Part shown: piece by piece, positions 53,163 through 61,512 of the stretch | Numbering within the stretch: position 1 is the stretch's first letter | Layout: each line of letters starts with the position of its first letter | From: Terriglobus roseus | GTDB taxonomy: Bacteria; Acidobacteriota; Terriglobia; Terriglobales; Acidobacteriaceae | Assembly (NCBI RefSeq): GCF_900105625.1 | Contig: NZ_FNSD01000001.1 | Span: forward strand, 186,001-250,000 | DNA: 64,000 nt | Reading direction: 5' to 3' | Notes under the pieces: generated by a model | Database searches by the model: none | What the model was told of the DNA's origin: nothing | The model's input: only the letters and a program-made list of their open reading frames with translations | Program-made: the position numbers and the translations under genes

Positions 53163-54341
53163 TTGCAACGTAGCTCCCCTCGCCAGATTGCACTTCCATG
53201 GTCGCGCCGCCAATTTCTCAGCAGCGTTCCTGCCTGGGTTTTCATGAGCCGTGCGATGAAGGCTCAACCTTCTGCAGGCAGGGTCCTTCTCTGCTCCACA
53301 GCCAAAGCGGGTGGTGTCATTCAGTCCGCGACGTGGAACTCTGCAACCGGAGAGATCGGCACGCTGCATGAGTCAGCGAAGATCGTAAGTCCTGCGTTCA
53401 TGGCATTCGATCGCACGGGAGGCGAAGACCGTGTCTATGTCGTCAGCGAAGCAAACGGCTCCAAGGCCATCGTGAGCGCGTTCGCCGCCGACCCAACAAC
53501 CGGTGCTCTTCAGCTCATCAACACACAGTCCAGTGGCGGCGATGGACCAACCCACGTTGCGACCTCTCCAGACGGACGCATGCTGGCCCTTGCGAACTAT
53601 TCCGGTGGCAGCATCACGACCTATCGGATCGATAGCCGCGGTGCCCTATCCACGCCGGTATCGCATATTCAGTACATGGGGCACGGCCCGAATCCCGACC
53701 GGCAGGAGAGCGCGCACGCGCATTCTGCGCGTTTCACTTCCGATAGCCGTTTCCTGCTCGTCAACAACTTCGGCTTGGACCAGATCTTGATCTACCGTGT
53801 AGATCCCCTCACCGCTGTACTAACGCCTCACTCCACCCCGGTGTGGGCGGCGAAGCCCGGCAGCGGTCCGCGCCACATCGCATTCCATCCCAACGGCCGC
53901 TGGATCTATTGCCTCAATGAACTCGACTCTACCGTTGAGATCCTGCAGTGGGATAGCAAAGCAGGGACCGTGACGTCCGCCGGACGGGTCTCGAGTCTTC
54001 CCAAGAACTTTCCGCCGGGTAAGGCTTTCTCAGGCGAGATCCAGGTGTCACCTGATGGACGTAATCTTTATATCGGCAATCGAGTCGCTTCGGACACAAT
54101 GGCAGTCTTCCGCATCGAGAAGGCAGGCGGCGGACTGACCTTGATCCAACTTGCGAACAACGGCGGCAGGAACACGCGCCATTTCGCAATTGACCCAACT
54201 GGACGATGGTTGATCCTGTGCGAGATCGCTTCCAACACCGTTGTGATCCTTGAACGATCGGCGTCGACGGGCAGGCTCTCCGAGCCAGTGCATACCTATC
54301 CGTTGGAGAGCCCTATGTTCGTCGGCTTCCTGCCCAACTGA
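53163..54341 (+). CDS. Tat-exported lactonase-family (PF10282) seven-bladed propeller
   Basis: The 392-residue protein begins with a Tat signal containing SRRQFLSSVPAWVF. Propeller repeats of the 6-phosphogluconolactonase type (PF10282) follow: GRVLLCSTAKAGGVIQSATW, GPTHVATSPDGRMLALANYSGG, SGPRHIAFHPNGRWIYCLNE and NTRHFAIDPTGRWLILCEI. The family includes Pgl and carboxy-cis,cis-muconate lactonases. Export suggests a role in sugar lactone hydrolysis in the periplasm. The start is TTG at 53163 because AAGAGG lies 5 nt before it and the Tat signal follows. The frame continues back to 53052 without support. It is 192 nt after the propeller gene and is convergent with the CBM9-like gene. Confidence 0.82.
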   Translation: MQRSSPRQIALPWSRRQFLSSVPAWVFMSRAMKAQPSAGRVLLCSTAKAGGVIQSATWNSATGEIGTLHESAKIVSPAFMAFDRTGGEDRVYVVSEANGSKAIVSAFAADPTTGALQLINTQSSGGDGPTHVATSPDGRMLALANYSGGSITTYRIDSRGALSTPVSHIQYMGHGPNPDRQESAHAHSARFTSDSRFLLVNNFGLDQILIYRVDPLTAVLTPHSTPVWAAKPGSGPRHIAFHPNGRWIYCLNELDSTVEILQWDSKAGTVTSAGRVSSLPKNFPPGKAFSGEIQVSPDGRNLYIGNRVASDTMAVFRIEKAGGGLTLIQLANNGGRNTRHFAIDPTGRWLILCEIASNTVVILERSASTGRLSEPVHTYPLESPMFVGFLPN

Positions 54342-54353
54342 AGCAGCCACCGA

Positions 54354-55097
54354 CTAACGCCGGAACGTGAGTGTCCCCCAACGATCGGGTATGTGCATGT
54401 TCACCGCGCCCTGTGGTGACCATACCCAATTCTCTTCGCGTGGATGCCCTTGCAGCCACTCCACTCGGCTGAAGTTCACACGCCATTGCGTCCCGTCCGT
54501 GGGCACAGTCACTTGCTGCCGTGTTGCGAACGCGTCCAGCGGCAAGGCAATTTCAAGCGTCCATCCCTTGTCCTTGTCGTCACTCTTGTTGAGGGTCCCC
54601 TGCACGGCAACTGCGGTCTTGATGCCTGTTGCCTCCCACGCACTATCAGCCTTACCACCTTCGAGATATGGCCGATTCAGGTACAGGTCCCACGTCGTGT
54701 TGAGTGCGTTTATCTCGTATTCGAAGTAGTCTTTTGCGGCGGGTACCGGCTTCAGGAAGAGCTCGAAATCGTTATCGTGGAAGATCACGGAATCGTGCGC
54801 CGTCAAGGTCCCGTGGACATCGGGCTCTTGCAGTTCCGCAGCGATATAGAGACGGTGGTCGTCCCACAGCATCTTCATGCGCGTGCGATACAGGGGACGC
54901 AGCTCTGGGTCGCCCGTGATGTCAACAAAGTCCGTCGTCCACGGCGCTTGCCGCCATGCGGCATCGTCAAGCTTCCCATCGATTACGGGTGGCGCGGCCA
55001 CGTGATGGCATACATAGCTCAGTGGTGTTGTCACCTGCGAAGCAAGCGGCAGAGCGGTAGTTGCGGCGCATGCCATGAAGAAGATCACTCGGGTCAA
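54354..55097 (-). CDS. Secreted CBM9-like carbohydrate-binding protein
   Basis: The 247-residue protein has an N-terminal signal (FFMACAATTALPLASQ). One CBM9-like domain follows: PPVIDGKLDDAAWRQAPWT, TRMKMLWDDHRLYIAAELQEPDVH, VIFHDNDFELFLKP and WRVNFSRVEWLQG. Such single-domain CBM9-like proteins are common in acidobacterial and Bacteroidetes sugar loci and bind sugars or cell-surface glycans. The start is TTG at 55097 with GGAGG 6 nt upstream, the ATG-less start being typical of this window. It is transcribed away from the TonB receptor across a 233-bp divergent region. Confidence 0.8.
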   Translation of the reverse strand: MTRVIFFMACAATTALPLASQVTTPLSYVCHHVAAPPVIDGKLDDAAWRQAPWTTDFVDITGDPELRPLYRTRMKMLWDDHRLYIAAELQEPDVHGTLTAHDSVIFHDNDFELFLKPVPAAKDYFEYEINALNTTWDLYLNRPYLEGGKADSAWEATGIKTAVAVQGTLNKSDDKDKGWTLEIALPLDAFATRQQVTVPTDGTQWRVNFSRVEWLQGHPREENWVWSPQGAVNMHIPDRWGTLTFRR

Positions 55098-55330
55098 GTC
55101 GTACCTCCAGATGATTGTTTATCGCAACGCCATGAAGTTTGTGGTCCAGGCGACCTTTAGGCGCATCTTCACGCGGGGCGCTAGGACATATGGCCTAGCC
55201 GCATTGCGGAATTTTGGGTTTTACTGACACCACGTTAAACCACCACGAAATCTGGATTAATTGCGGCACAGGCAACTCTCTGTCCCTCTGGTTTGTTCCA
55301 TTTGAAGATTCCCCTCAGGAGACCAAGTTG

Positions 55331-58300
55331 ATGAAACGTTCTTTACTTTGTTTGTCCGCGGTGCTTGTGTGTACAGGCCCAAGTGCTCTGAGTCAGACCA
55401 TTACAGGCAGTATCAACGGTACGGTGACAGATGCCTCGGGTGCAGTGCTGCCCGGCGCAAAGGTCATTGCCACCAACGTTCAAACGAACGTTAGCAGCAC
55501 CACCGAATCCACCAGCTCGGGCGTCTACAACCTCCGCTTTCTGCAGGTGGGCCAATACAAGGTAACGATTCAGGCCAATGGCTTTGCTCCCCAGACGCTG
55601 GGGCCGTTCGCGCTCGAAGCCGGACAGGACGCGAAGTTCGATGCAAAGCTGGGCGCAGAAGGCGGAACGCAGACGGTCAACGTGACAGAAGCGTTGGTTC
55701 CACTGCTCAACACGGAGAGCGCTGAACTCGGTTCCACGCTTGACTCGCACGCCATCGACAATATCCCGCTCCAGGGCCGTAACTTCTCATCCCTCACCAT
55801 CTTTACGCCTGGCGCAGTTGCGACCGATCCCACCAGCTTCACGGGCACCAACGCCATTGAGCGCAGCACCGGTGGTGGCGGGCAGGTTTCCGTCAACGGC
55901 AACCGCCAGCAGTCCAACAACTTCCTGCTTGACGGTATCGAAATCAACGAGACCATCAACAACAGCATCGGCTTCAATCCAAGCCCGGACGCACTGGATC
56001 AGGTTCGTACGGTCAGCGCCAATGCGCAGGCTGAGTACGGCAATGTGAACGGCGGCGACGTAATCGCTCTGACCAAGAGCGGCACGAACCAGTTCCACGG
56101 CAGCGGTTTCTATTACGTCAACGACGACAGCTTCAACGCGAATACGTGGTCCAATAACCACAACACCACGCCGACTCCGAAGTCGAGCGCGACCAGCAAC
56201 ATCTTTGGCGGCACCTTCGGCGGCCCGATTCTTAAAGACAAGCTGTTCTTCTTTGCAGACTATTCCGGTAACCGGTATCACACAGGCGGTACATCGGCCG
56301 TGAATGTTGCCACGGCCAAGATGCGTGCAGGTGACTTCTCAGAGTTGCTGGATCCGACGCTTGTGAACAAGACGATCCAGCTCTACAACACGCAGGTGGC
56401 TGGCTCTCCCGCCTACGTTAATAATCGCCTGCCGGTGACAGCGCTCAACCCTGTCGCGCGCTACCTCTTCGCACACCCTGAGCTGTATCCTCTGCCCAAC
56501 CAGGCAGCGCAGCCGGGAACCTTGACGAACGGCAACTATCGCGGCGTGACGAAGCAGCGCATCTATAACGATCAGTTCGATGTGAAGGTCGACTATCGTT
56601 ACCACGATAAGGACACATTCTTTGTTCGCTACAGCCAGAGCACGGCGGGCGACACGAATACGGCACCCATCGCGCTTGCGTTCCCGACCGCTTCGACTTA
56701 CCCGACAAAGGGCGTCGCCATCAACTATGTGCACACCTTCACGCCGACCATCCAAAACGAGCTCCGTGTGGGCTTCTTCCGGACGGCCTGGCATCAGGGT
56801 CTGCCGCAGGACACGACAGGTGTCTTTGGTCTTAACGGCAACAGCCTCCTCGGTATCAGTGGCGGCAACCAGGTCCCGGGCTTCTCGGCACAGAACATCA
56901 CCTCGACTGGATCAAACCTCGCCTCCAGCAGCGGTGGTTCCGCGTTCGGTAACGCTGGTATTTACTCTGACAACATCATGAACAACTTCACCTATGGGGA
57001 TAACCTCACGGTGCAGAAGGGTAGCCATGTTATCAAGATGGGCGCCCAGTTCATTCGCTACCAGCAGAACAGCCTCTACACCGGCAACGACGGCGCACAG
57101 GGCCAGATGACCTACAACGGTAACTACACCGCAGCGAATGGCTCCGCCGGCTTCGGCGTTGCCGACTTCTATCTGGACCGTGCTGCAACGGCTGGCCGGG
57201 GAACGCTCGCCGGTCATACCGGTCAGCGCCAGTGGCGCGACGCTGTCTTCGCTCAGGACGACTGGAAGGTCTCTTCTACCTTCACGCTGAACCTGGGCGT
57301 GCGCTGGGAGTACGACCAGCCAATCTACGAAGTCAACAACAAGCAGGCGAATCTGAACCTCCAGACGGGCGCCATTCAGTTGGCTGGCGTGAACGGCAAC
57401 AGCCGCGCACTGTACAACCCGGTGTGGACCAACTTCATGCCGCGCGTTGGCTTCTCCTGGAACCCCCAGCCCCGCCTGGTATTGCGTGGCGGTTTCGGAT
57501 CCACAACCTACATGGAAGGCAGCGGCGCCAACCTGCGTCTGAACATCAACCCACCGTTCCAGAGCTCGGTGAGCTACACCGGTTCGGCTCCGTCGGGCAC
57601 CAGCCTTGGCAGCTACACCACGGCTGAAAATGCCTTTGCGCAGAACACCGCAACCTGCGCCTATTCGACGAATCCAGCGTGCGGCCAGCTCTTCCGTGCC
57701 TGGGATCCGAACCTGAAGCCTTCCACAGTGAACGAGTACAGCCTCACCTCGGAGTACCAGCTGAGCAATACCAGTTCGGTCCAGATTGGCTACGTGGGTG
57801 AGTACGGTTACCACCTCATCCAGGCAGTCAACGCGAACCAGCCCTACCAGCCTTGCCTCTCCAACGGCGCGGTGCTCGCGGTCAATGACCCTGCCTGCTT
57901 TGCAGTCAACAAGACGCCCTACTACCAGGTTGTCGGTCAGTCCGGTCGCGTGGCGCTTACTGCGTCGCAATCCATGATGAACTACAACGCACTGCAGGCG
58001 AGCTTCCGCCAGCGCCTGAAGGGCGGCCTGCAATTCACGGCGAACTACGCCTACGGCAAGTCAATGACGAACAGCATCGGTTTTTTCGGTGTGTCGGGCG
58101 TTCAGACCAACAGCGCGTATGCGGAAGATCCGCGTAACAACACCATCGAGTACGGCCCGGCAGGAACGGACGTACGCCACAACATCAACTTCACCATGAC
58201 CTACGACCTGCCGGTCGGCCGCGGTCGGATGCTGGGCGGAAACATGCCACGCATCGCGGATGAAGTCGTTGGCGGCTGGAAGCTTGCTGTCTCTGGCTTT

Positions 58301-58756
58301 GTCTACTCGGGCTTCCCGACGACGATCACCAGCAGCAACATTAACTCGGGCGTGAACTCATTCCAGCAGCGCATGGTCAAGTTGCGTCCGTTGCATATCG
58401 TTAACCGTTCTGTCGGTCACTGGTTTGGCACCGATCCTTCGGCAACGTCCTGCACTACACCCGGCGTTGACAATGGTGTTTGCGCCTACGGCCTGCCGGC
58501 CAACGGTGTCGTTAGCCAGCAGCGTCCGGGAACCGAACGCACGCCCGGCTACCAGCAGTACGACGCTTCCCTGTTCAAGGACTTCAACATCACCGAGCGC
58601 CAGCACATCAGCTTGCGCGCGGATGGTACGAACGTCTTTAACATCGCAAGCTATGGCAACCCGGACAGCACCGCTCAGGATGCCAGCTTCGGCAACATCA
58701 CGAACACCCGCTCTGGACCGCGTCAGCTACAGATCTCGGCCAAGTACGTGTTTTAA
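55331..58756 (+). CDS. TonB-dependent receptor, Oar-like, second copy
   Basis: The 1141-residue outer-membrane receptor has a signal peptide (KRSLLCLSAVLVCTGPSALSQ). A carboxypeptidase-regulatory domain lies at about 22-110 (NGTVTDASGAVLPGAKVIA and SSGVYNLRFLQVGQYKV). The plug includes NNFLLDGIEINETINNS, and the barrel ends in LQISAKYVF. It has the same overall layout as the receptor at 4368-7868 but low similarity in the barrel, so a different substrate is likely. The ATG at 55331 has AGGAGA upstream. The frame back to 55214 precedes the signal and was rejected. Two strong hairpins follow its stop before the FAD oxidase gene. Confidence 0.92.
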   Translation: MKRSLLCLSAVLVCTGPSALSQTITGSINGTVTDASGAVLPGAKVIATNVQTNVSSTTESTSSGVYNLRFLQVGQYKVTIQANGFAPQTLGPFALEAGQDAKFDAKLGAEGGTQTVNVTEALVPLLNTESAELGSTLDSHAIDNIPLQGRNFSSLTIFTPGAVATDPTSFTGTNAIERSTGGGGQVSVNGNRQQSNNFLLDGIEINETINNSIGFNPSPDALDQVRTVSANAQAEYGNVNGGDVIALTKSGTNQFHGSGFYYVNDDSFNANTWSNNHNTTPTPKSSATSNIFGGTFGGPILKDKLFFFADYSGNRYHTGGTSAVNVATAKMRAGDFSELLDPTLVNKTIQLYNTQVAGSPAYVNNRLPVTALNPVARYLFAHPELYPLPNQAAQPGTLTNGNYRGVTKQRIYNDQFDVKVDYRYHDKDTFFVRYSQSTAGDTNTAPIALAFPTASTYPTKGVAINYVHTFTPTIQNELRVGFFRTAWHQGLPQDTTGVFGLNGNSLLGISGGNQVPGFSAQNITSTGSNLASSSGGSAFGNAGIYSDNIMNNFTYGDNLTVQKGSHVIKMGAQFIRYQQNSLYTGNDGAQGQMTYNGNYTAANGSAGFGVADFYLDRAATAGRGTLAGHTGQRQWRDAVFAQDDWKVSSTFTLNLGVRWEYDQPIYEVNNKQANLNLQTGAIQLAGVNGNSRALYNPVWTNFMPRVGFSWNPQPRLVLRGGFGSTTYMEGSGANLRLNINPPFQSSVSYTGSAPSGTSLGSYTTAENAFAQNTATCAYSTNPACGQLFRAWDPNLKPSTVNEYSLTSEYQLSNTSSVQIGYVGEYGYHLIQAVNANQPYQPCLSNGAVLAVNDPACFAVNKTPYYQVVGQSGRVALTASQSMMNYNALQASFRQRLKGGLQFTANYAYGKSMTNSIGFFGVSGVQTNSAYAEDPRNNTIEYGPAGTDVRHNINFTMTYDLPVGRGRMLGGNMPRIADEVVGGWKLAVSGFVYSGFPTTITSSNINSGVNSFQQRMVKLRPLHIVNRSVGHWFGTDPSATSCTTPGVDNGVCAYGLPANGVVSQQRPGTERTPGYQQYDASLFKDFNITERQHISLRADGTNVFNIASYGNPDSTAQDASFGNITNTRSGPRQLQISAKYVF

Positions 58757-58767
58757 CAAGCAAGCGA

Positions 58768-58799
58768 GCGGCGGTGTGGGAGACTCTCCATGCCGCCGC
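58768..58799 (+). promoter_or_regulatory. Intercistronic hairpin 1 after the TonB receptor
   Basis: GCGGCGG (58768-58774) pairs with CCGCCGC (58793-58799) around an 18-nt interior that can extend the stem partly. It lies 12 nt after the receptor stop. No T-run follows, so it is more likely a message stabiliser or partial attenuator than a full terminator. Confidence 0.5.
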
Positions 58800-58800
58800 A

Positions 58801-58841
58801 AGCTTTGATGAGCGCAGGAAGTCCCTGCGCTGATCAAAGCT
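58801..58841 (+). promoter_or_regulatory. Intercistronic hairpin 2, long and nearly perfect
   Basis: A 9-bp outer stem (AGCTTTGAT / ATCAAAGCT) and an 8-bp inner stem (AGCGCAGG / CCTGCGCT) are separated by one G-G mismatch and closed by a 5-nt loop. It ends 20 nt before the oxidase ATG at 58862 and could shape translation of that gene. There is no T-run after it. Confidence 0.6.
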
Positions 58842-58861
58842 CACAACACAGAAACGAGTCT

Positions 58862-60400
58862 ATGCCGGACACTGTTCTTCGCACGGATCCACGCTTCCCG
58901 CTCGCCAGCCGAACGCGCAATGCACGCTTCCCCTCCTCGGATGCGCAGCTGGCCGGCCGCGTGGAGTACTGTCTCGACGCTGAAGATGTGGCTCACGCGC
59001 TGCAAGCCACGCTGGACGCAGGACTGCGCCCGACGGTTCGTTCTTCCGGCCACTGTTACGAAGACTTCGTCGTGAACAATCCGAACGGCGCGATTCTCGA
59101 CGTCAGCTCACTGGATCGCGTTCAGACAGATGTGATGGGCAAGGGCTCCTACTCTCTCGGACCAGGCACCATGCTCGGTCGCGCCTATGAGCAGCTCTAT
59201 AAGCGCGGAGGTGTCTGCATCCCGGGTGGCACCTGCTACACCGTCACCGCGGGCGGACACATCTCCGGCGGTGGTTATGGAACGCTGGTGCGGCAGTACG
59301 GACTGACGGTCGATTGGGTCACAGCGATTGACGTTGTTACCGTCGATCAACATGGTCGCGCAGTGCCACGCCGCGTCTCCAAGCAAAGCGAGCCGCATCT
59401 GTTCCGCGCACTCCGTGGAGGGCAGGGTTCGAACTTTGGTGTCATCACGAACTTCCATTTCGATCATCTTCCGCCGACGCCGCAGGAAGTCGTCCACGCG
59501 AGTGTTTCCTGGGACTGGAAGGACATGACCGAAGAGAAGTTTGTTTCGGTGTTACTGACCTACGGAAAGTGGATGGCTGAGAACAGTGCTAAGAAAGAGA
59601 CTTGGGGGCTCTTTGCCGGCTTGTATCTCAGTAACAAGACGAGCGGTCGTATCACGATGCGGGCTGAGTTGATGAATCCGAACGGACCGGTGACCGATCT
59701 GTCGGTCCTTTACGATCTCTGCGACAAGCTTCAGCCGTGCAAACCTCTTATAGAAAAGCCGAGTACCATAACGCCCAACGTAGACGATCGTCGAGGCCCA
59801 CCGCCTGGCGATTCCGTCTGTTACGGTGATCGCCCCGTGGACCGACAACCCTGGCTGGAATCCACACTCCAGAACCAGGGCGGCAGCACCATGGCCGTCA
59901 ATCGGGGCCGCGCCAAGTACAAATCCAGCTACATGAAGGCCAACTTTACAGAAGAGGAAGCACGCAGCTTTTACCACGTGCTTTCCGACGAGTCGACGCG
60001 TGGCGTGCTTGTCGCGATCGACTCCTACGGTGGTGCGACAAACAACCCTGATCGTATTCATGACACTGCCGTCCCGCAACGCTCCTCGGTCATGAAGCTG
60101 CAATACATGAGCTTCTGGGGCAATGAAGCCGATGACGCGTTTCGCTTGAAGGGTATCCGCGATCTTTACAACAACGTGTACTCCACAGGCAGTGTCCCGG
60201 AGAAGTACAAAGGCACACCCTTTCCCGGTGAGCAGTATGACGGCTGCTACATCAATTATCCAGACGCAGATATGTTGCAGCATGACTTCTGGCCGCAGCT
60301 TTACTATGGCACTGGCGAGCTCTATCCGTTCCTGCAACAGGTGAAGCGGGAGTACGATCCTCACAACATCTTCCATCACGCTATGGCGATCCAAGCCTGA
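58862..60400 (+). CDS. FAD-linked oxidase with bicovalent flavin (berberine-bridge/BBE type)
   Basis: The 512-residue oxidase has the PCMH FAD domain in the first 200 residues. It carries both flavin-linking residues, His64 in RSSGHCYEDF and Cys125 in PGGTCYTVTAGGHISGGGYG, the bicovalent arrangement of berberine-bridge enzymes and sugar oxidases. The BBE domain closes the protein (FLQQVKREYDPHNIFHHAM). This class oxidises alcohols, notably the C1 of sugars to lactones, with O2. No clear signal peptide is visible. The ATG at 58862 was chosen over the longer frame because the latter begins inside the hairpin region. It follows the TonB receptor and precedes a Tat propeller, so sugar oxidation followed by lactone handling is plausible. 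Confidence 0.85.
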   Translation: MPDTVLRTDPRFPLASRTRNARFPSSDAQLAGRVEYCLDAEDVAHALQATLDAGLRPTVRSSGHCYEDFVVNNPNGAILDVSSLDRVQTDVMGKGSYSLGPGTMLGRAYEQLYKRGGVCIPGGTCYTVTAGGHISGGGYGTLVRQYGLTVDWVTAIDVVTVDQHGRAVPRRVSKQSEPHLFRALRGGQGSNFGVITNFHFDHLPPTPQEVVHASVSWDWKDMTEEKFVSVLLTYGKWMAENSAKKETWGLFAGLYLSNKTSGRITMRAELMNPNGPVTDLSVLYDLCDKLQPCKPLIEKPSTITPNVDDRRGPPPGDSVCYGDRPVDRQPWLESTLQNQGGSTMAVNRGRAKYKSSYMKANFTEEEARSFYHVLSDESTRGVLVAIDSYGGATNNPDRIHDTAVPQRSSVMKLQYMSFWGNEADDAFRLKGIRDLYNNVYSTGSVPEKYKGTPFPGEQYDGCYINYPDADMLQHDFWPQLYYGTGELYPFLQQVKREYDPHNIFHHAMAIQA

Positions 60401-60410
60401 GGTGAACCGC

Positions 60411-61130
60411 ATGCAACAGAGTTGGACGAGACGACACTTTCTCGGCGCAGCCAGTCTGACCATGGCAGCACATGGCATTCGCTTCGCAAAAGCACTACCT
60501 CCCCATGAAGGGGCGACGCACGCCTACGTTACAGTGCAGGACCGCGACGGACACGACGGTATCCAGGTACTGCGATCCGCCGACGGGGTGTGGCAGAAAA
60601 CTCACTTCATCGAAACCTTTGCCCCATCAGCCATTCTCCTCAGTGCAGGTGAGGATCTGCTCTTCGTCGCAAATGCGCGCAACCGTTTTGAAGGATTACC
60701 CACTGCATCGATCGAAAGCTATCGTATCGATCCACACAGCCGTATCCTCACACGCATCGCCACACGGAAGCTCGGCCTTGCATCCGTGATGCCGCATGCG
60801 ATGGCTCTCTCTCCTGACGGGTCCCTGCTCGTCGTCGCCGCTGCTGCGGGCGTCTACAACATCCTGCCTGTCTCCCTTGAGGGAATCCCAGGCGAGGTCA
60901 CAGCGGTACGGAAAGAACTACGCCTCAATTCAGAGTCACCTACGCGCATGAACTTCGTGAGTAAGAACAAGCTCAAGGTTCAAGATCAACACGGCACCCG
61001 TCTCTACCATTGCGATCGAGATGGCATGAGTCAGCTTCAGGCATTGCCGTCAAGCACGCAGCAACAGAAACCTGGGCCTCCACTCCTTGTGCCGGGTCAG
61101 CGCTCTGTGGTCTTTGCACGCTTTGCGTGA
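60411..61130 (+). CDS. Short Tat-exported lactonase-like propeller protein
   Basis: The 239-residue protein starts MQQSWTRRHFLGAASLTM, a Tat signal. A few propeller strands follow (AYVTVQDRDGHDGIQVL, DLLFVANARNRF, MALSPDGSLLVVAAAAGVYN). It is about two thirds of the usual seven-bladed lactonase length, so it may be a partial or reduced propeller. The C-terminus ends in RSVVFARFA without the last expected blades. The ATG at 60411 has GAGGT 7 nt upstream, and a GTG 9 nt earlier is less likely. It begins 10 nt after the oxidase stop and is clearly co-transcribed. Confidence 0.7.
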   Translation: MQQSWTRRHFLGAASLTMAAHGIRFAKALPPHEGATHAYVTVQDRDGHDGIQVLRSADGVWQKTHFIETFAPSAILLSAGEDLLFVANARNRFEGLPTASIESYRIDPHSRILTRIATRKLGLASVMPHAMALSPDGSLLVVAAAAGVYNILPVSLEGIPGEVTAVRKELRLNSESPTRMNFVSKNKLKVQDQHGTRLYHCDRDGMSQLQALPSSTQQQKPGPPLLVPGQRSVVFARFA

Positions 61131-61512
61131 TCACTTCTGCGAAAAGTCCTTGTGCTGCACCGCAACGCGTTGCGCCGTAAAGAGGACTTCTGGCGCTGAA
61201 GACATTGGTGTACTTGCAACCGACCGCAGTCTGCCGGCGTGGAACGCGGTGGACATAAACCCGCCGTCGCCGCAGCATACAGTCTGGCAACGTATTGAAT
61301 TTAGAGTCAGCCTCCACTTCGGCACCGCCGCCTGTCTCGATCGCGAGTGGGCGACGGACCGGCGGATCCCAAGGTCTTACGCGCGGGCGTGGCGCGCATT
61401 CGCTAGTTCCAAATCTTTCGCTTGGACGATCCTTCGATAGCCGCGAAGTGATTCAAGACACAAGAGAAAGGTGAAGCCTAGGCTCCACCCTTCTCATGTG
61501 TCTGATTGATCG
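61131..61512. other. Intergenic region between two convergent operons
   Basis: This 382-bp stretch lies between the plus-strand propeller stop and the minus-strand PLP-enzyme stop. Its right end holds the hairpin terminator at 61457-61502. The rest has an open frame at 61087-61440 on the plus strand with odd composition and no ribosome site, which I regard as chance. Nothing else was recognised. Confidence 0.5.
61457..61502 (-). terminator. Bidirectional terminator-like hairpin
   Basis: An imperfect long inverted repeat starts with GACACA and ends with TGTGTC, has a second paired block (AGAGAAAGG / CCTTCTC) and a central palindrome AGCCTAGGCT. It begins 11 nt after the stop of the minus-strand SelA-like gene. 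A U-rich tail is weak. Being in the gap between convergent operons, it probably ends transcription from both sides. Confidence 0.6.

Noticed and set aside
61087-61440. Plus-strand 117-codon frame between the operons
   Set aside because: It starts inside the propeller gene, has a high Cys/Arg/Trp content without domain logic and no ribosome site.
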